Shown: positions 43,846-52,597 of the stretch, in pieces
Layout of the letters: each line of letters opens with the position of its first letter
Position numbering within the stretch: the stretch's first letter is position 1
NCBI GenBank assembly: GCA_963770155.1
Contig: CAVYOE010000001.1
Coordinates: forward strand, 806,001 to 870,000
Origin: CAVYOE01 sp963770155
GTDB lineage: Bacteria > Actinomycetota > Thermoleophilia > Solirubrobacterales > 70-9
Length of the DNA: 64,000 bases
Direction: 5' to 3'
Program-made: the position numbers and the translations under genes
Notes under the pieces: model-generated
What the model was told of the DNA's origin: nothing
The model's database searches: none
Seen by the model: only the letters and a program-made list of their open reading frames with translations

Positions 43846-45781
43846 ATGCCGAGCATCGCAGCAGCCAGCACCGCCGCTGAGACCGCCCCCGCGGGCGGCG
43901 CCGCCACCGGCGAGGTGATCGGCATGACCGTCGGCCTCGCCGTCGCCTTCGGCGCGCTGGTTGTCCTCGGGGAGGCGCACCGCCGCGGCAAGCGGACGCC
44001 GCTCGGGATGCTTGCCGCCTTCTCCGAACGGGTCTCGGGGTTGCCCGCGTGGGCGGCGATTCCGCTGGCCGTCTCCGCGGTCGCACTTCCTGGCGCCCTC
44101 TTCGGCTACATGTGGGATGCCTCGTGGCACATCGACCGCGGCCGCGACGAGGGGCCCCTCGCCAACCCCTCCCACTACTTCATCCTCGCCGGCCTCTACG
44201 GCGTGATCGCTGCGGGTTACCTCTCAACGGTGCTGCCAAAGCCCGGCGAGCGGCCCGGGCGCTCCGCGATCCGGCTCGGACCGACCATGCAGGTGCCCCT
44301 CGGCGGCGCCCTGATCGGCTTCGCCGGGCTCTTTGCCTTCGCCGGCTTTCCCCTCGACGACGTCTGGCACCGCCTCTTCGGCCAGGACGTGACCCTGTGG
44401 GGGCCGACTCATCTGATCATGCTCGGGGGCGGCATGCTCACCCTGATCGGCGTCGCAATCCTGTTCGAGGACGGAGTCGCGAATCCATCGCGACGCGCAC
44501 CTGCGCGCGACAACGTCAACTCGGGAAACGGCAGCCTCGACCGCCGTCCCTTGGCGCGCCTTGCGGACCTCCTCCCCACCCTCCCGCTGAAGCCGACCCG
44601 AATGTTGATCGCCGGTGGCTTCCTCGCCGGGTTCAGCATCTTCCAGGGTGAATTCGACTTCGGGGTTCCGCAATTCGAGCTCGTCCTGCAACCGCTGCAA
44701 ATCGCCGTCTCCGCCGCGATTGCGCTGGTCGCGGCGCGGGTCGCGATCGGCCCCGGGGCGGCCCTCGGGGCAGTCGCCTTTTACCTGGTCATCCGCGGCG
44801 CGATCTCGCTTCTGGTCGGCCCGGTGATGGGTGAGACAACCCCCGCTTTCCCGCTCTACCTGCCCGAGGCGATCTGCGTTGAGGTCCTCGCGCTCCTGCT
44901 GCTCCGCGACGGAGCGCCGCTCGGCTTCCGCAGCCCGCTGGCGCTGGGCGCCGCCTCAGGCCTCGCGATCGGAACGATCGGCTTCGCCGGTGAGTGGCCG
45001 TGGATCAATGCCGTGATGCCGATCGGCTGGGGCGAGAACCTGCTTCCCGAGGGGCCGGTTGTCGCGGCGATCGGGGGCGTCGCCGGCGGCATGATCGGGG
45101 CCCTGCTCGGGCTGGGACTACGGCGCGAGCTGCCGCGGCCGCGTGCCGCGGCGGGCGTGTTTGCCGGGTCGCTCGCGGCGGTCATGGGGTGTTTCGCCTT
45201 CGGCCTCGCCGACTCCAACCCCGGTGGCAGCGCGCAAGTGACGCTCACGGAGGTGACGCCCCCGCCGAACCGCGAGGTCCTTGCCACCGTCCGCTTCGAG
45301 CCGGCCGAGGTGACAGAGGGCGCCAACTGGGTTCGCGGGATCGCCTGGCAGGGCGGCGCGCTCGGTCAACTTCGAGCTCGACCGCCTCGCGCCAGGCGTC
45401 TACCGCACGCCCCAACCCTTGCCGGTCCACGGCAGCTGGAAGGCCGGATTCCGGGTCCAGAACGGGCACTCGGTGATCGGCACGGAGCTCTACGCACCGG
45501 CTGACGAGGCGATCCCGCTGCCCGGGGTCCCGGCGTCTGCCAGCTTCACCCGTCCGCTGCGGCCGGACCGCGAGATTCTCCAGCGCGAGAAGAAGGACGA
45601 CGTCGCCCCCTGGCTCTGGTTCACGGCGTCCATTGCGGTCCTCTTCCTCTTCTTCGGGTTCTTCGCGCTGCTTGGTTGGGCGCTGAACCGGTACTCGAAC
45701 GGCGCCGGCGAACGACAGGCTCCCCCGCCCCGGGCTCCCAGGCTGGCCGGCCCACGACCGCCCGCAGTCAGGACCGGCTGA
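43846..45781 (+). pseudogene. second polytopic DxxxH...H membrane protein, frameshifted
   Basis: A paralogue of the protein at 25844 along its whole length: MWDASWHIDRGRDEGPLANPSH, LDDVWHRLFGQDVTLWGPTH, FQGEFDFGVPQF, FPLYLPEAICVE and FAGEWPW, then the C-terminal beta domain and last TM. At about 45357 one extra base in GGCGGCGCGCTC shifts the frame; skipping it reads WQGGRSVNFELDRLAPGVYR, which aligns with the paralogue. The first frame ends at 45504 and the true C terminus runs to 45781. The restored length is ~644 residues. Leads an operon with an SDR, a Baeyer-Villiger-type monooxygenase and a TetR, controlled by the tandem repeats upstream. Confidence 0.8.
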
Positions 45782-45785
45782 GACG

Positions 45786-46673
45786 ATGGCTCGCTACGAG
45801 ATCAAGGACAAGCACGTGCTCGTCACCGGCGCTGCCCATGGGATCGGGCTGGAGTCGGCCAAGCGCCTCCTGTATCGCGGTGCCTACGTTTCGCTGATCG
45901 ACCGCGATGCCGAGGGCGTCGAGCGGGCCGCGGCCGAGATCGGCGGTGGCAATCTGCCGGCGGAGCCGTTCGTCGCCGACGTCAGCCGACGCGACTCGAT
46001 CGCAACGGCGATCACCGCCGCCCGCGAGCGCTTCGGGCCCGTGGACGTCGCGATCGCGAATGCCGGAATCAGCGGCACGCCGACGCCGTCGACCCAGCTC
46101 AGCCACGAGGAGTTCGAGCGGGTGATCGAGATCAACCTGCTCGGTGTGTGGCGGACCCTGCACGCCGTCCTCCCCGACGTGATCGAGCGCAAGGGCTACC
46201 TGCTGCCGATCGCCTCCCTGGCGGCTGCGGTGCCTACGCCCCTGATCGCCGCCTATGGCGCCAGCAAGGCCGGGGTCCACTCGCTCGGGCGGACGCTTCG
46301 CTTCGAGCTCGCTCACACCGGTGCCAAGGTCGGCATCGCGTACTTCTCCGTGATCGACACCAACATGACGACCGAGGCGTACGCGCAGCCTGTCGTCGAG
46401 CGCTCGCTCAAATCGATCCCGGGAGGCCTGAGCAAGCCGGTCCCGGTTCAGGCCGCCGTCGCCGCGATCGCGCGCGGCGTCGAGAGGCGCGCAAAGCGGG
46501 TCTGCATCCCCCGCTGGGTCAGTCCGGTCGTCTCCCTCGCCGGCCTCGGTGGCTGGGTCGAGGCGCTGGCGGCACGCGATCCACGCTTCGTCCGCAACCT
46601 GAAGCGGACGATCGAGGAAACGCGAGCCGCCACCGACGAGCCCCAGGTGGAGACCGAGGAGGTCGCGCCGTGA
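45786..46673 (+). CDS. SDR family oxidoreductase
   Basis: 295 residues of the classical short-chain dehydrogenase fold: TGAAHGIG cofactor loop (residues ~14-21), NAGIS (~95), Ser in IASLAA and the YGASK active-site Tyr/Lys (~155-159). The C-terminal ~60 residues extend past the core and look membrane-associated (WVSPVVSLAGLGGWVEAL). NADP(H)/NAD(H) alcohol or ketone conversion is implied, substrate unknown. Follows the polytopic protein by four bases; the FMO start overlaps its stop (GTGA). Confidence 0.88.
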   Translation: MARYEIKDKHVLVTGAAHGIGLESAKRLLYRGAYVSLIDRDAEGVERAAAEIGGGNLPAEPFVADVSRRDSIATAITAARERFGPVDVAIANAGISGTPTPSTQLSHEEFERVIEINLLGVWRTLHAVLPDVIERKGYLLPIASLAAAVPTPLIAAYGASKAGVHSLGRTLRFELAHTGAKVGIAYFSVIDTNMTTEAYAQPVVERSLKSIPGGLSKPVPVQAAVAAIARGVERRAKRVCIPRWVSPVVSLAGLGGWVEALAARDPRFVRNLKRTIEETRAATDEPQVETEEVAP

Positions 46674-48271
46674 GCACCGGCAATGGAAAGGTCACGGCCC
46701 GGGCCCGTGCCGAGAGCAACGGCGCACGCGAGGCGCCCGACCACGAGATCGCGATCATCGGCGCCGGTCTCAGCGGGGTCGGCATGGGGGCCGCGCTTCG
46801 CCACGCCGGGTTCGAGGACTTTGTCATCTTCGAGCGCGCCGACGACGTCGGCGGCACCTGGCGCGACAACACCTACCCCGGGATCGGCGTCGACATCCCG
46901 GTCTTCTCCTACCAGTTCTCCTACGACCTGAAGCCCGACTGGTCCCGCCTCTTCCCCAAGGGCGCCGAGGTGAAGAGCTATGTCGACGACTACGTCGACA
47001 AGTACGAGATCCGGCCCCACATCCGCTTCAACAGCGAGGTCCGCTCCCGCACCTGGGACGAAGATCACCACCTGTGGCGGCTGGACGTCGCCGGCGAGGA
47101 GGTGACCGCGCGTCACGTGATCAGCGCCATCGGTCCCTTTGTCGACCCGAAGCCGCACGGGATCGTCGGCGTCGACGACTTCGAGGGCAAGGTGATCCAC
47201 TCCGCCCGCTGGGACCACGACTACGACCTGACCGGCAAGCGGGTGGCGATCGTCGGCACCGGCGCCAGTGCGGTCCAGATCATCCCCTCGATTGCCCGAC
47301 AGGTCGAGCGGCTTGACGTCTACCAGCGGACCCCGATCTGGATCTCGCCGAAGCCCGACCCGAAGATCCCGTCGCTGGCACAGAAGCTGTTCGCGCGGCT
47401 CCCCTTCACCGAGCGGATCGCCCGCGCGGTGGCAAGCGGGATCACCGAGTTCATCGTCATCACCCTGCCGCTCAACTACGGCCGCTGGCCGCTGGTCGCG
47501 CGCCTGGTCGAAGGGCGACTGAAGGCGTTCATCAAGCAGCAGGTCAAGGACCCGGAGCTGCAGCGCAAGCTGACGCCGCAGTACGGCCTCGGCTGCAAGC
47601 GGCCCTCGATCTCCAACCGCTACCTGAAGACGTTCAACCGGGACAACGTCGAGCTCGTCACCGAGTCGATCAAGCGGGTGACTTCCGCTGGCATTGAGAC
47701 CCTCGACGGCACCGAGCGCGAGGTTGACGTGCTCATCCTCGCCACCGGGTTCCGACTCTCGTTCGACCCGGAAAACTTCCGGCGCACTCCGGTGCGAGGC
47801 CGCGACGGCTTCGACCTCGCCACCCATTACGTCGAGAACCGGCTGCGCGCCTACGAGAGCATCAGCATGCCGGGCCTCCCCAACCACTTCATGATCTTCG
47901 GGCCCTACGGCTGGACCGGCGCCTCCTGGCACGTGCTGGTTCAGACGGCCGCGGCCCACATCACCCGGGTCCTGGGCGAGTGCCGCCGTCGCGGTGCGAC
48001 CGCCGTCGAGGTCAGCCGGCAGGCGACGGACCGCTTCCACGCAGAGATCATGCAGAACACGACGAACTCGGTCTGGACGACCGGCCCCTGCGGCAACGCC
48101 AACAGCTACTACTTCGACCACCACGGCGACTTCCCCTATTTAAGGCCGACGTCGGGACGACAGGCGGCGCGCGCCGCCCGCAGCTTCCCGCTCGACGACT
48201 ACAACTTCGGCAGCCTTACGCCGGGCACCGAGCCCGCCGGGGAGCCCGAGTCCGAGGAGGTGGCGGCGTGA
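46670..48271 (+). CDS. flavin-containing Baeyer-Villiger-type monooxygenase
   Basis: 533 residues from GTG 46670. An N-terminal FAD Rossmann GAGLSGVGMG, FERADDVGGTWRDNTYPGIGVDIP, the Baeyer-Villiger fingerprint-like FEGKVIHSARWDHD, a second Rossmann VGTGASAVQIIP for NADPH and ATGFRLSF near the end. It likely oxygenates ketones to esters or lactones; steroid or lipid ketones fit the setting but are not proven. Overlaps both the SDR and the TetR gene by four bases. Confidence 0.88.
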   Translation: MSTGNGKVTARARAESNGAREAPDHEIAIIGAGLSGVGMGAALRHAGFEDFVIFERADDVGGTWRDNTYPGIGVDIPVFSYQFSYDLKPDWSRLFPKGAEVKSYVDDYVDKYEIRPHIRFNSEVRSRTWDEDHHLWRLDVAGEEVTARHVISAIGPFVDPKPHGIVGVDDFEGKVIHSARWDHDYDLTGKRVAIVGTGASAVQIIPSIARQVERLDVYQRTPIWISPKPDPKIPSLAQKLFARLPFTERIARAVASGITEFIVITLPLNYGRWPLVARLVEGRLKAFIKQQVKDPELQRKLTPQYGLGCKRPSISNRYLKTFNRDNVELVTESIKRVTSAGIETLDGTEREVDVLILATGFRLSFDPENFRRTPVRGRDGFDLATHYVENRLRAYESISMPGLPNHFMIFGPYGWTGASWHVLVQTAAAHITRVLGECRRRGATAVEVSRQATDRFHAEIMQNTTNSVWTTGPCGNANSYYFDHHGDFPYLRPTSGRQAARAARSFPLDDYNFGSLTPGTEPAGEPESEEVAA

Positions 48272-48990
48272 CCGCCAAGCGCGTACGCCGCGCCGCAAAG
48301 ACCGCCTCGCGGACCGCCGTCAAGTCCTCGCGGAGCGCAGCCCGGACCGCGGCGAGGCGGCACAAAAACGGCGCGAGCTCGAGCACCTCGAAGCGCTACG
48401 CGCCGCGGATGCCGCCCGAGGAGCGCCGGCAGCAGCTCCTTGACGCGACCCTGAAGCTGATCGTCGAAAAGGGCTACGAGGGCGTCACCATGGAGGGCGT
48501 CGCGCGCGAGGCCGGGGTGACCAAGCCGGTCGTCTACGACCTGTTCGGGGGCCTCGCCGACCTGCTCGAGGCGCTGCTTGCCCGCGAGGAAGAGCGGGCC
48601 CTGGTCCAGATCGCCGAGCTTCTTCCCGAGCCCGAGAAGGGCGCCGATCCCGAGAGCGTGCTGATCGACGGCCTGCGGGCCTTCCTCGGCTCAGTCGAGG
48701 CCCGGCCCGACGCCTGGCGTCTCATCCTCACCCCACCCGAGGCGATGCCCGGCCGGGTCCGCAAGGTGGTGGAGCGCGAACGTAGCCAGATCGCAATACA
48801 GCTCGAATCGACGGTTCGCTGGGGCCTCGACAAGCTGACCACCGAGATCGAGGACTCCGAGCTGCTCGCGGAAACGATCATCACCCTGGTCGAGAGCGGC
48901 GCCCGCCAGCACCTCGACGATCCCGAGAACTACCCGACCGAGCGCCTGGTCGAGTTCACGAAGAGCCTCCTGGCCAGCGTCAGGCGCTAG
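48268..48990 (+). CDS. TetR family regulator
   Basis: 240 residues from GTG 48268, overlapping the monooxygenase stop. A long basic, Ala/Arg/Lys-rich N-terminal arm (~45 residues: RRAAKTASRTAVKSSRS type), which resembles histone-like tails, precedes the HTH (LLDATLKLIVEKGYEGVTMEGVAREAGVTKPVVYDLFGGLADLL). Close to the TetR at 30611. Probably controls the operon from 43846. Convergent with the cupin gene, overlapping by 11 bases. Confidence 0.87.
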   Translation: MTAKRVRRAAKTASRTAVKSSRSAARTAARRHKNGASSSTSKRYAPRMPPEERRQQLLDATLKLIVEKGYEGVTMEGVAREAGVTKPVVYDLFGGLADLLEALLAREEERALVQIAELLPEPEKGADPESVLIDGLRAFLGSVEARPDAWRLILTPPEAMPGRVRKVVERERSQIAIQLESTVRWGLDKLTTEIEDSELLAETIITLVESGARQHLDDPENYPTERLVEFTKSLLASVRR

Positions 48991-49513
48991 CGAGCTGCCC
49001 GCGGTCGCGGCGCCGGGCGAGCCAGGCGACCGGCGGCACCAACAGCCGCTGTACGACCTGCGGTGGCGAAGTCGTGACCGTCACGTCGCGGTAGCGCTCG
49101 GCAAAGTCCGCCAGGTCGAGGACGGCACCGAGCCCGGTCGGCCGTCCCTTTGCGTTGTACTTGCCGGCACGGGCCAGCGCGGACGAGTCTTCGAAGAACC
49201 CCTGCATCGTCTTGCCGGGATCGATCTCGCAGCGGAATCGCGCCTCCGAGGTGGTCCTGTTCTCGAACTTGTGGCGGACACCCGCCGGGACCGTGACCCG
49301 GTCCCCGGGACCCGCGGTCTGCTCGGCGCCGTCAGCGGTGAACGTGAACTCCCCCTCGATGATCTCGAAGCGCTCCTCGATTCCGGGATGCAGGTGCTCG
49401 GGCGTCGCGGCCCCTGGTTCGGCCCAGAGATTGACGATCAGCACCTCGCCCTCCCACTCGAACTCGTAGGAGCAGCGCAGGACAGGGTCCGTGACCCGCT
49501 GCGCGGGGGTCAT
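48980..49513 (-). CDS. cupin domain protein
   Basis: 177 residues from ATG 49513, which overlaps the decarboxylase stop (ATGA). The cupin motif is intact: PEHLHPGIEERFEIIEGEFTF (first cupin motif with two His and Glu) and PGDRVTVPAGVRHKFENRT (second). It binds a metal; enzyme or sensor role unknown. The C-terminal ~60 residues end PPVAWLARRRDR, weakly hydrophobic. Third gene of the TetR-decarboxylase-cupin operon. Confidence 0.85.
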   Translation of the reverse strand: MTPAQRVTDPVLRCSYEFEWEGEVLIVNLWAEPGAATPEHLHPGIEERFEIIEGEFTFTADGAEQTAGPGDRVTVPAGVRHKFENRTTSEARFRCEIDPGKTMQGFFEDSSALARAGKYNAKGRPTGLGAVLDLADFAERYRDVTVTTSPPQVVQRLLVPPVAWLARRRDRGQLASA

Positions 49514-50139
49514 GCGGCGACCTCGGCGTCGGCGCCCTCGGAGCTCTTGCCCGCTCCGCTCTCGGCCGCCCCCTCGAGATGCTCTGCGCGGGTGCAGAAG
49601 CCGCCCTCGACATAGTCCTGCGACTGGATCCCGAGCGCCCAGTTGAAGCGGGCCCGGAAATTCTCGATCGCGGCCGCGAAAGTGAGCTCGACGATGACGT
49701 CGTCCTCGAAGCGGTAGCGGAGCCGTTCGAACAGCTCGTCGGAGACCTCGACCGGAGTCCGGGAGATTCCCTCCGCGTACTCGAGGACCAGCTTTTCGTC
49801 CTCGTCGAAGGCATCGGACTCGCGGAACCTCGGCAGCTCCCGAAGCTGCGCCTCGGTGATTCCGGTGCCCTCGGCGACGAGCCAGGTTCCGTAGTCCAGG
49901 CACCATTCACAGCCACAGAGTGCCGCGGCCTTCATCTCGGCGAGCGCCTTCAGGTGGACCGGCGCCCGGCGCGAGTACTTGAAGGCCATCTCGATCCCGC
50001 CATACCCCTGCAACAGCAGCGGCCGGTGGGCCATCAGGTCGAACGGCTCCGGCAGCTTCCCCTTCGACTGGCGCGCAGCGATCCAGAGAGACGTACGGGT
50101 GAAGACATTCTTGCTGAGGGGAGGTTCGATCCGGGCCAT
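49510..50139 (-). CDS. carboxymuconolactone decarboxylase family protein
   Basis: 209 residues from ATG 50139 (AAGGAG eight to nine bases upstream; longer upstream frame is shadow). The AhpD-like fold signature GGIEMAFKYSRRAPVHLKALAEMKAAALCGCEWCLDYGTWLV includes CxxC (CEWC) and the following His/Tyr region. The family includes peroxidase-type (AhpD) and aromatic decarboxylase members. The CEWC pair favours a redox or peroxide role. Between TetR and cupin in one operon; likely stress or aromatic metabolism. Confidence 0.82.
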   Translation of the reverse strand: MARIEPPLSKNVFTRTSLWIAARQSKGKLPEPFDLMAHRPLLLQGYGGIEMAFKYSRRAPVHLKALAEMKAAALCGCEWCLDYGTWLVAEGTGITEAQLRELPRFRESDAFDEDEKLVLEYAEGISRTPVEVSDELFERLRYRFEDDVIVELTFAAAIENFRARFNWALGIQSQDYVEGGFCTRAEHLEGAAESGAGKSSEGADAEVAA

Positions 50140-50140
50140 C

Positions 50141-50818
50141 TCATTTCTCCTTGGGTTGGTCTGGGGGAATCTCGTGTGCCGCGAAGGCCGTGCACGTATC
50201 GACCAGGGCGGCGACGAAGCGGTCCTGGTCGACGCCGGCGGGCACGCGGCCAAAGACGTCTTGCTCGATCCGGTAGCCGAGCAGCGCTCCGACGACCACT
50301 ACCGAAACCGCTTCGGCGTCGACCTCGGGGAGCTCCTGCTCCTTGATCGCGTTGGCGACGAACGCGATCACCTCCTCGTAGGCACGGTCGACGATCTTCT
50401 CCCGGTAGCGGCGCTTCAGCTTCGGAAACCGGTCGCCCTCGAGGATCACGACCCGGCGCAGGTCGCTCTGCCGTTCGAGCATCTGCAGGCCCCAGCGGAT
50501 CAGAAGCGTGAGCTCGGCGCGGAGGTCGCCGAGGGGCATCAGCTCGATCGCCGAATGCAGCCCCTCGAGCTCGCTGATGTGCCGTTCGAAGGCGGCCTCG
50601 AGCACCGCCTCCTTGCTGGGGAAGTGCTTGTAGAGGGCGCCGGCCCGCGGGGTGAGGCCGGCAGCCTGCTCGATCTCCCCCACCGTCGTCCCCTGGTAGC
50701 CGCGCTCGGCGAACAAGCGCAGACCCGCGTCGACGATCCGCTCCGGGGTCGCGCGTCCGTTCGCCGCACCGGACTCCGGCAAACCCGGTGCTTTCGCGTG
50801 GTCAGCAGCGGCTGGCAT
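50141..50818 (-). CDS. TetR family regulator of the decarboxylase-cupin operon
   Basis: 225 residues. HTH RIVDAGLRLFAERGYQGTTVGEIEQAAGLTPRAGALYKHFPSKEAVL (residues ~27-75). The HTH loop AGLTPRAGALYKHF is unusual in having an extra residue pair compared with the other TetRs here. The start codon abuts an inverted repeat, so it probably represses itself and the downstream two genes. The decarboxylase ATG begins two bases after its stop. Confidence 0.86.
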   Translation of the reverse strand: MPAAADHAKAPGLPESGAANGRATPERIVDAGLRLFAERGYQGTTVGEIEQAAGLTPRAGALYKHFPSKEAVLEAAFERHISELEGLHSAIELMPLGDLRAELTLLIRWGLQMLERQSDLRRVVILEGDRFPKLKRRYREKIVDRAYEEVIAFVANAIKEQELPEVDAEAVSVVVVGALLGYRIEQDVFGRVPAGVDQDRFVAALVDTCTAFAAHEIPPDQPKEK

Positions 50819-50840
50819 CTGGTAATCGTATGTTTACCAG
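50819..50840 (-). promoter_or_regulatory. inverted repeat operator abutting the TetR start
   Basis: CTGGTAA (50819-50825), eight bases, TTACCAG (50834-50840) form a 7-8-7 inverted repeat immediately upstream of the TetR start codon. On the minus strand it holds TACGAT six bases before the ATG, a suitable -10 for a leaderless transcript. No good -35 is visible. The gap to the next gene (50841-50866) contains nothing else. Confidence 0.65.
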
Positions 50841-50866
50841 ATCGTCCGACCGCTAAACGGCAGTCG

Positions 50867-51079
50867 TCAGCTCGACTTCTTTCCGCCCTCGCGCCCAGCT
50901 GCGCGCTTCTGCGACTTGCTGCCGCCGCCGCCTCCTCCTCCGCCACTCTTCTTGCCCCCCTTCTTCGAGGCGTTGGGGGAGTTGGCGATCGAGGCGGCGC
51001 GCTGCTTGCTCATGCCCTTCTTGCGCAGACCTTCGTACTGCTTGTCGTTCTTGACGCTGGGGCCGTGGTCCTTGGCCAT
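50867..51079 (-). CDS. DUF7218 family protein
   Basis: 70 residues from ATG 51079, with the perfect Shine-Dalgarno AAAGGAGGTGA seven bases upstream, the strongest in the window. Sequence MAKDHGPSVKNDKQYEGLRKKGMSKQRAASIANS matches the widespread actinobacterial small protein family, followed by a Gly run (eight Gly) and a Lys/Ser-rich end. The function is unknown; it is highly charged and probably cytoplasmic. Divergent from the CoA-transferase gene. Confidence 0.8.
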   Translation of the reverse strand: MAKDHGPSVKNDKQYEGLRKKGMSKQRAASIANSPNASKKGGKKSGGGGGGGGSKSQKRAAGREGGKKSS

Positions 51080-51198
51080 GTGGGTCACCTCCTTTCGGCC
51101 TTTTGGGTACCCGGCGGCGCTTCCGGGTAACGGTCAGAGCTGCCCGCCCCGGCAGCGACCTCCCGAGGGAAGCGCCGCACCGAAATAGACTCGCGCCG

Positions 51199-52527
51199 AT
51201 GAGCAAGGGCAAGGCGAACGCGGTGACGCCGGAGGAGGCCGCGCAGCGGGTCGATCCGACCGACACGCTCGGGATGCCGCTGGGGACCGGGCAACCGCCG
51301 GCTTTTCTCCAGGCACTCGGCAAACGGGACGACTGGGAGGACCTGCGGGTCTACGGAGCGCTGCTTCTGGTCGGAACCGAGCTCTTCAACCACCCCAACG
51401 TCCATTACCTCTCGGGGTTCTTCGGGCCGATCGAGCGGGCGTTGCGCGACGCCGACGCCAACATCAGCTTTGCGCCTGCTGACTTCCGCCGGTTCGAGCC
51501 GGTTCTGCGGGACCAGGCACCGCGTGTGATGGCGACGGTCGCCTCGACGCCGTTCGACGACGGCTGGTGCAGCCTCTCGCTCCATGCCGGCGCGACCGTG
51601 CCCGAGTTCGAGCGCGCCGCCGAAGACCCTGACCGGCTGCTGATCGTGGAGGTCTCGGAGCGGTACCCGAAGACCGTCGGGCTCGCGCCCGACTACAGGC
51701 ACGCACTCCACGTCGACCAGATCGACATCCTGGTCGAAAGCGACGCGGCTCCCTTCCCGCTCGAGGACCCGCCGCCGACCGAGGTGGACCGGGCAATCGC
51801 CGAGAACGCGAGCCGCTTCATCACCGAGGGAGCGACGCTCCAGACCGGGATCGGGGCGGTGCCGTCCCGCATCGTCGGCCTGCTGGCCGAGGGCGACGCC
51901 AGCGGCTTCGGCATCCACTCGGAGATGTTCACCAACGGGCTCATGCTGCTCCACGAGGCGGGCAAGGTCGCGAACGAGAAGGGCCAGTTCGATGGGGTCT
52001 CGGTGGCGACCTTTGCCGGCGGCAGCGAGCAGCTCTACGAGTGGCTCGACGGAAACCAGGACGTCGCCTTTCTGCCGGTCGAGATCGTCAACTCACCCGA
52101 CGTGATCGGCCGCAACCGCGACATGGTGACCATCAACGGGGCGATGGCGGTCGACATCTACGGCCAGGTGGTTGCCGACACCATCCGCGGCCGCCAGTAC
52201 TCGGGGATCGGCGGGCACGAGGACTTCATCTCCGGCCCGGCGCTGTCGCTGGAGGACCGCTCCCTGCTCTGCCTGCCGGCGACCGCGACGGTGAAGGAGA
52301 AGACGATCTCCCGGATAGTTCCATGGTTCGAGCCCGGTGAGGTGATCACAACGCCGCGCCACCAGGTCGACGTGATCGTCACTGAGTACGGCGCCGCCGA
52401 GCTCCAGGGACTGACCGTGCACCAGCGCGGAGAAGCGCTGGCATCGGTGGCGCATCCCGATTTCCGGGATGAGCTGCTTGCTGCGGCCGACCGGGCGTCC
52501 GGCGGCAACTCGCCCCTGCCGGACTGA
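51199..52527 (+). CDS. acetyl-CoA hydrolase/transferase family protein
   Basis: 442 residues from ATG 51199. Typical of Cat2-like CoA transferases (4-hydroxybutyrate or acetate CoA-transferase): LQTGIGAVPSRIVGLLAEG, GIHSEMFTNGLMLLHEAG containing the catalytic Glu region, EIVNSPDVIGRNRDMVTINGAMAVDIYGQVVADT, and SGIGGHEDFISGPALS near the C terminus. Transfers CoA between acyl groups, or hydrolyses acetyl-CoA. No operon partner; stand-alone after DUF7218. Confidence 0.87.
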   Translation: MSKGKANAVTPEEAAQRVDPTDTLGMPLGTGQPPAFLQALGKRDDWEDLRVYGALLLVGTELFNHPNVHYLSGFFGPIERALRDADANISFAPADFRRFEPVLRDQAPRVMATVASTPFDDGWCSLSLHAGATVPEFERAAEDPDRLLIVEVSERYPKTVGLAPDYRHALHVDQIDILVESDAAPFPLEDPPPTEVDRAIAENASRFITEGATLQTGIGAVPSRIVGLLAEGDASGFGIHSEMFTNGLMLLHEAGKVANEKGQFDGVSVATFAGGSEQLYEWLDGNQDVAFLPVEIVNSPDVIGRNRDMVTINGAMAVDIYGQVVADTIRGRQYSGIGGHEDFISGPALSLEDRSLLCLPATATVKEKTISRIVPWFEPGEVITTPRHQVDVIVTEYGAAELQGLTVHQRGEALASVAHPDFRDELLAAADRASGGNSPLPD

Positions 52528-52597
52528 CCTTCCTGACCTTCGATCGGAAACCCGGCCAGATATCGGGCCCAGGGTTCAAGGACTATGCTTAAAACCG

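Noticed and set aside
43846..45781. Programmed ribosomal frameshifting
   Set aside because: No slippery heptamer or downstream stimulator was seen; two other genes in this window also have indels, so error or decay is more likely.
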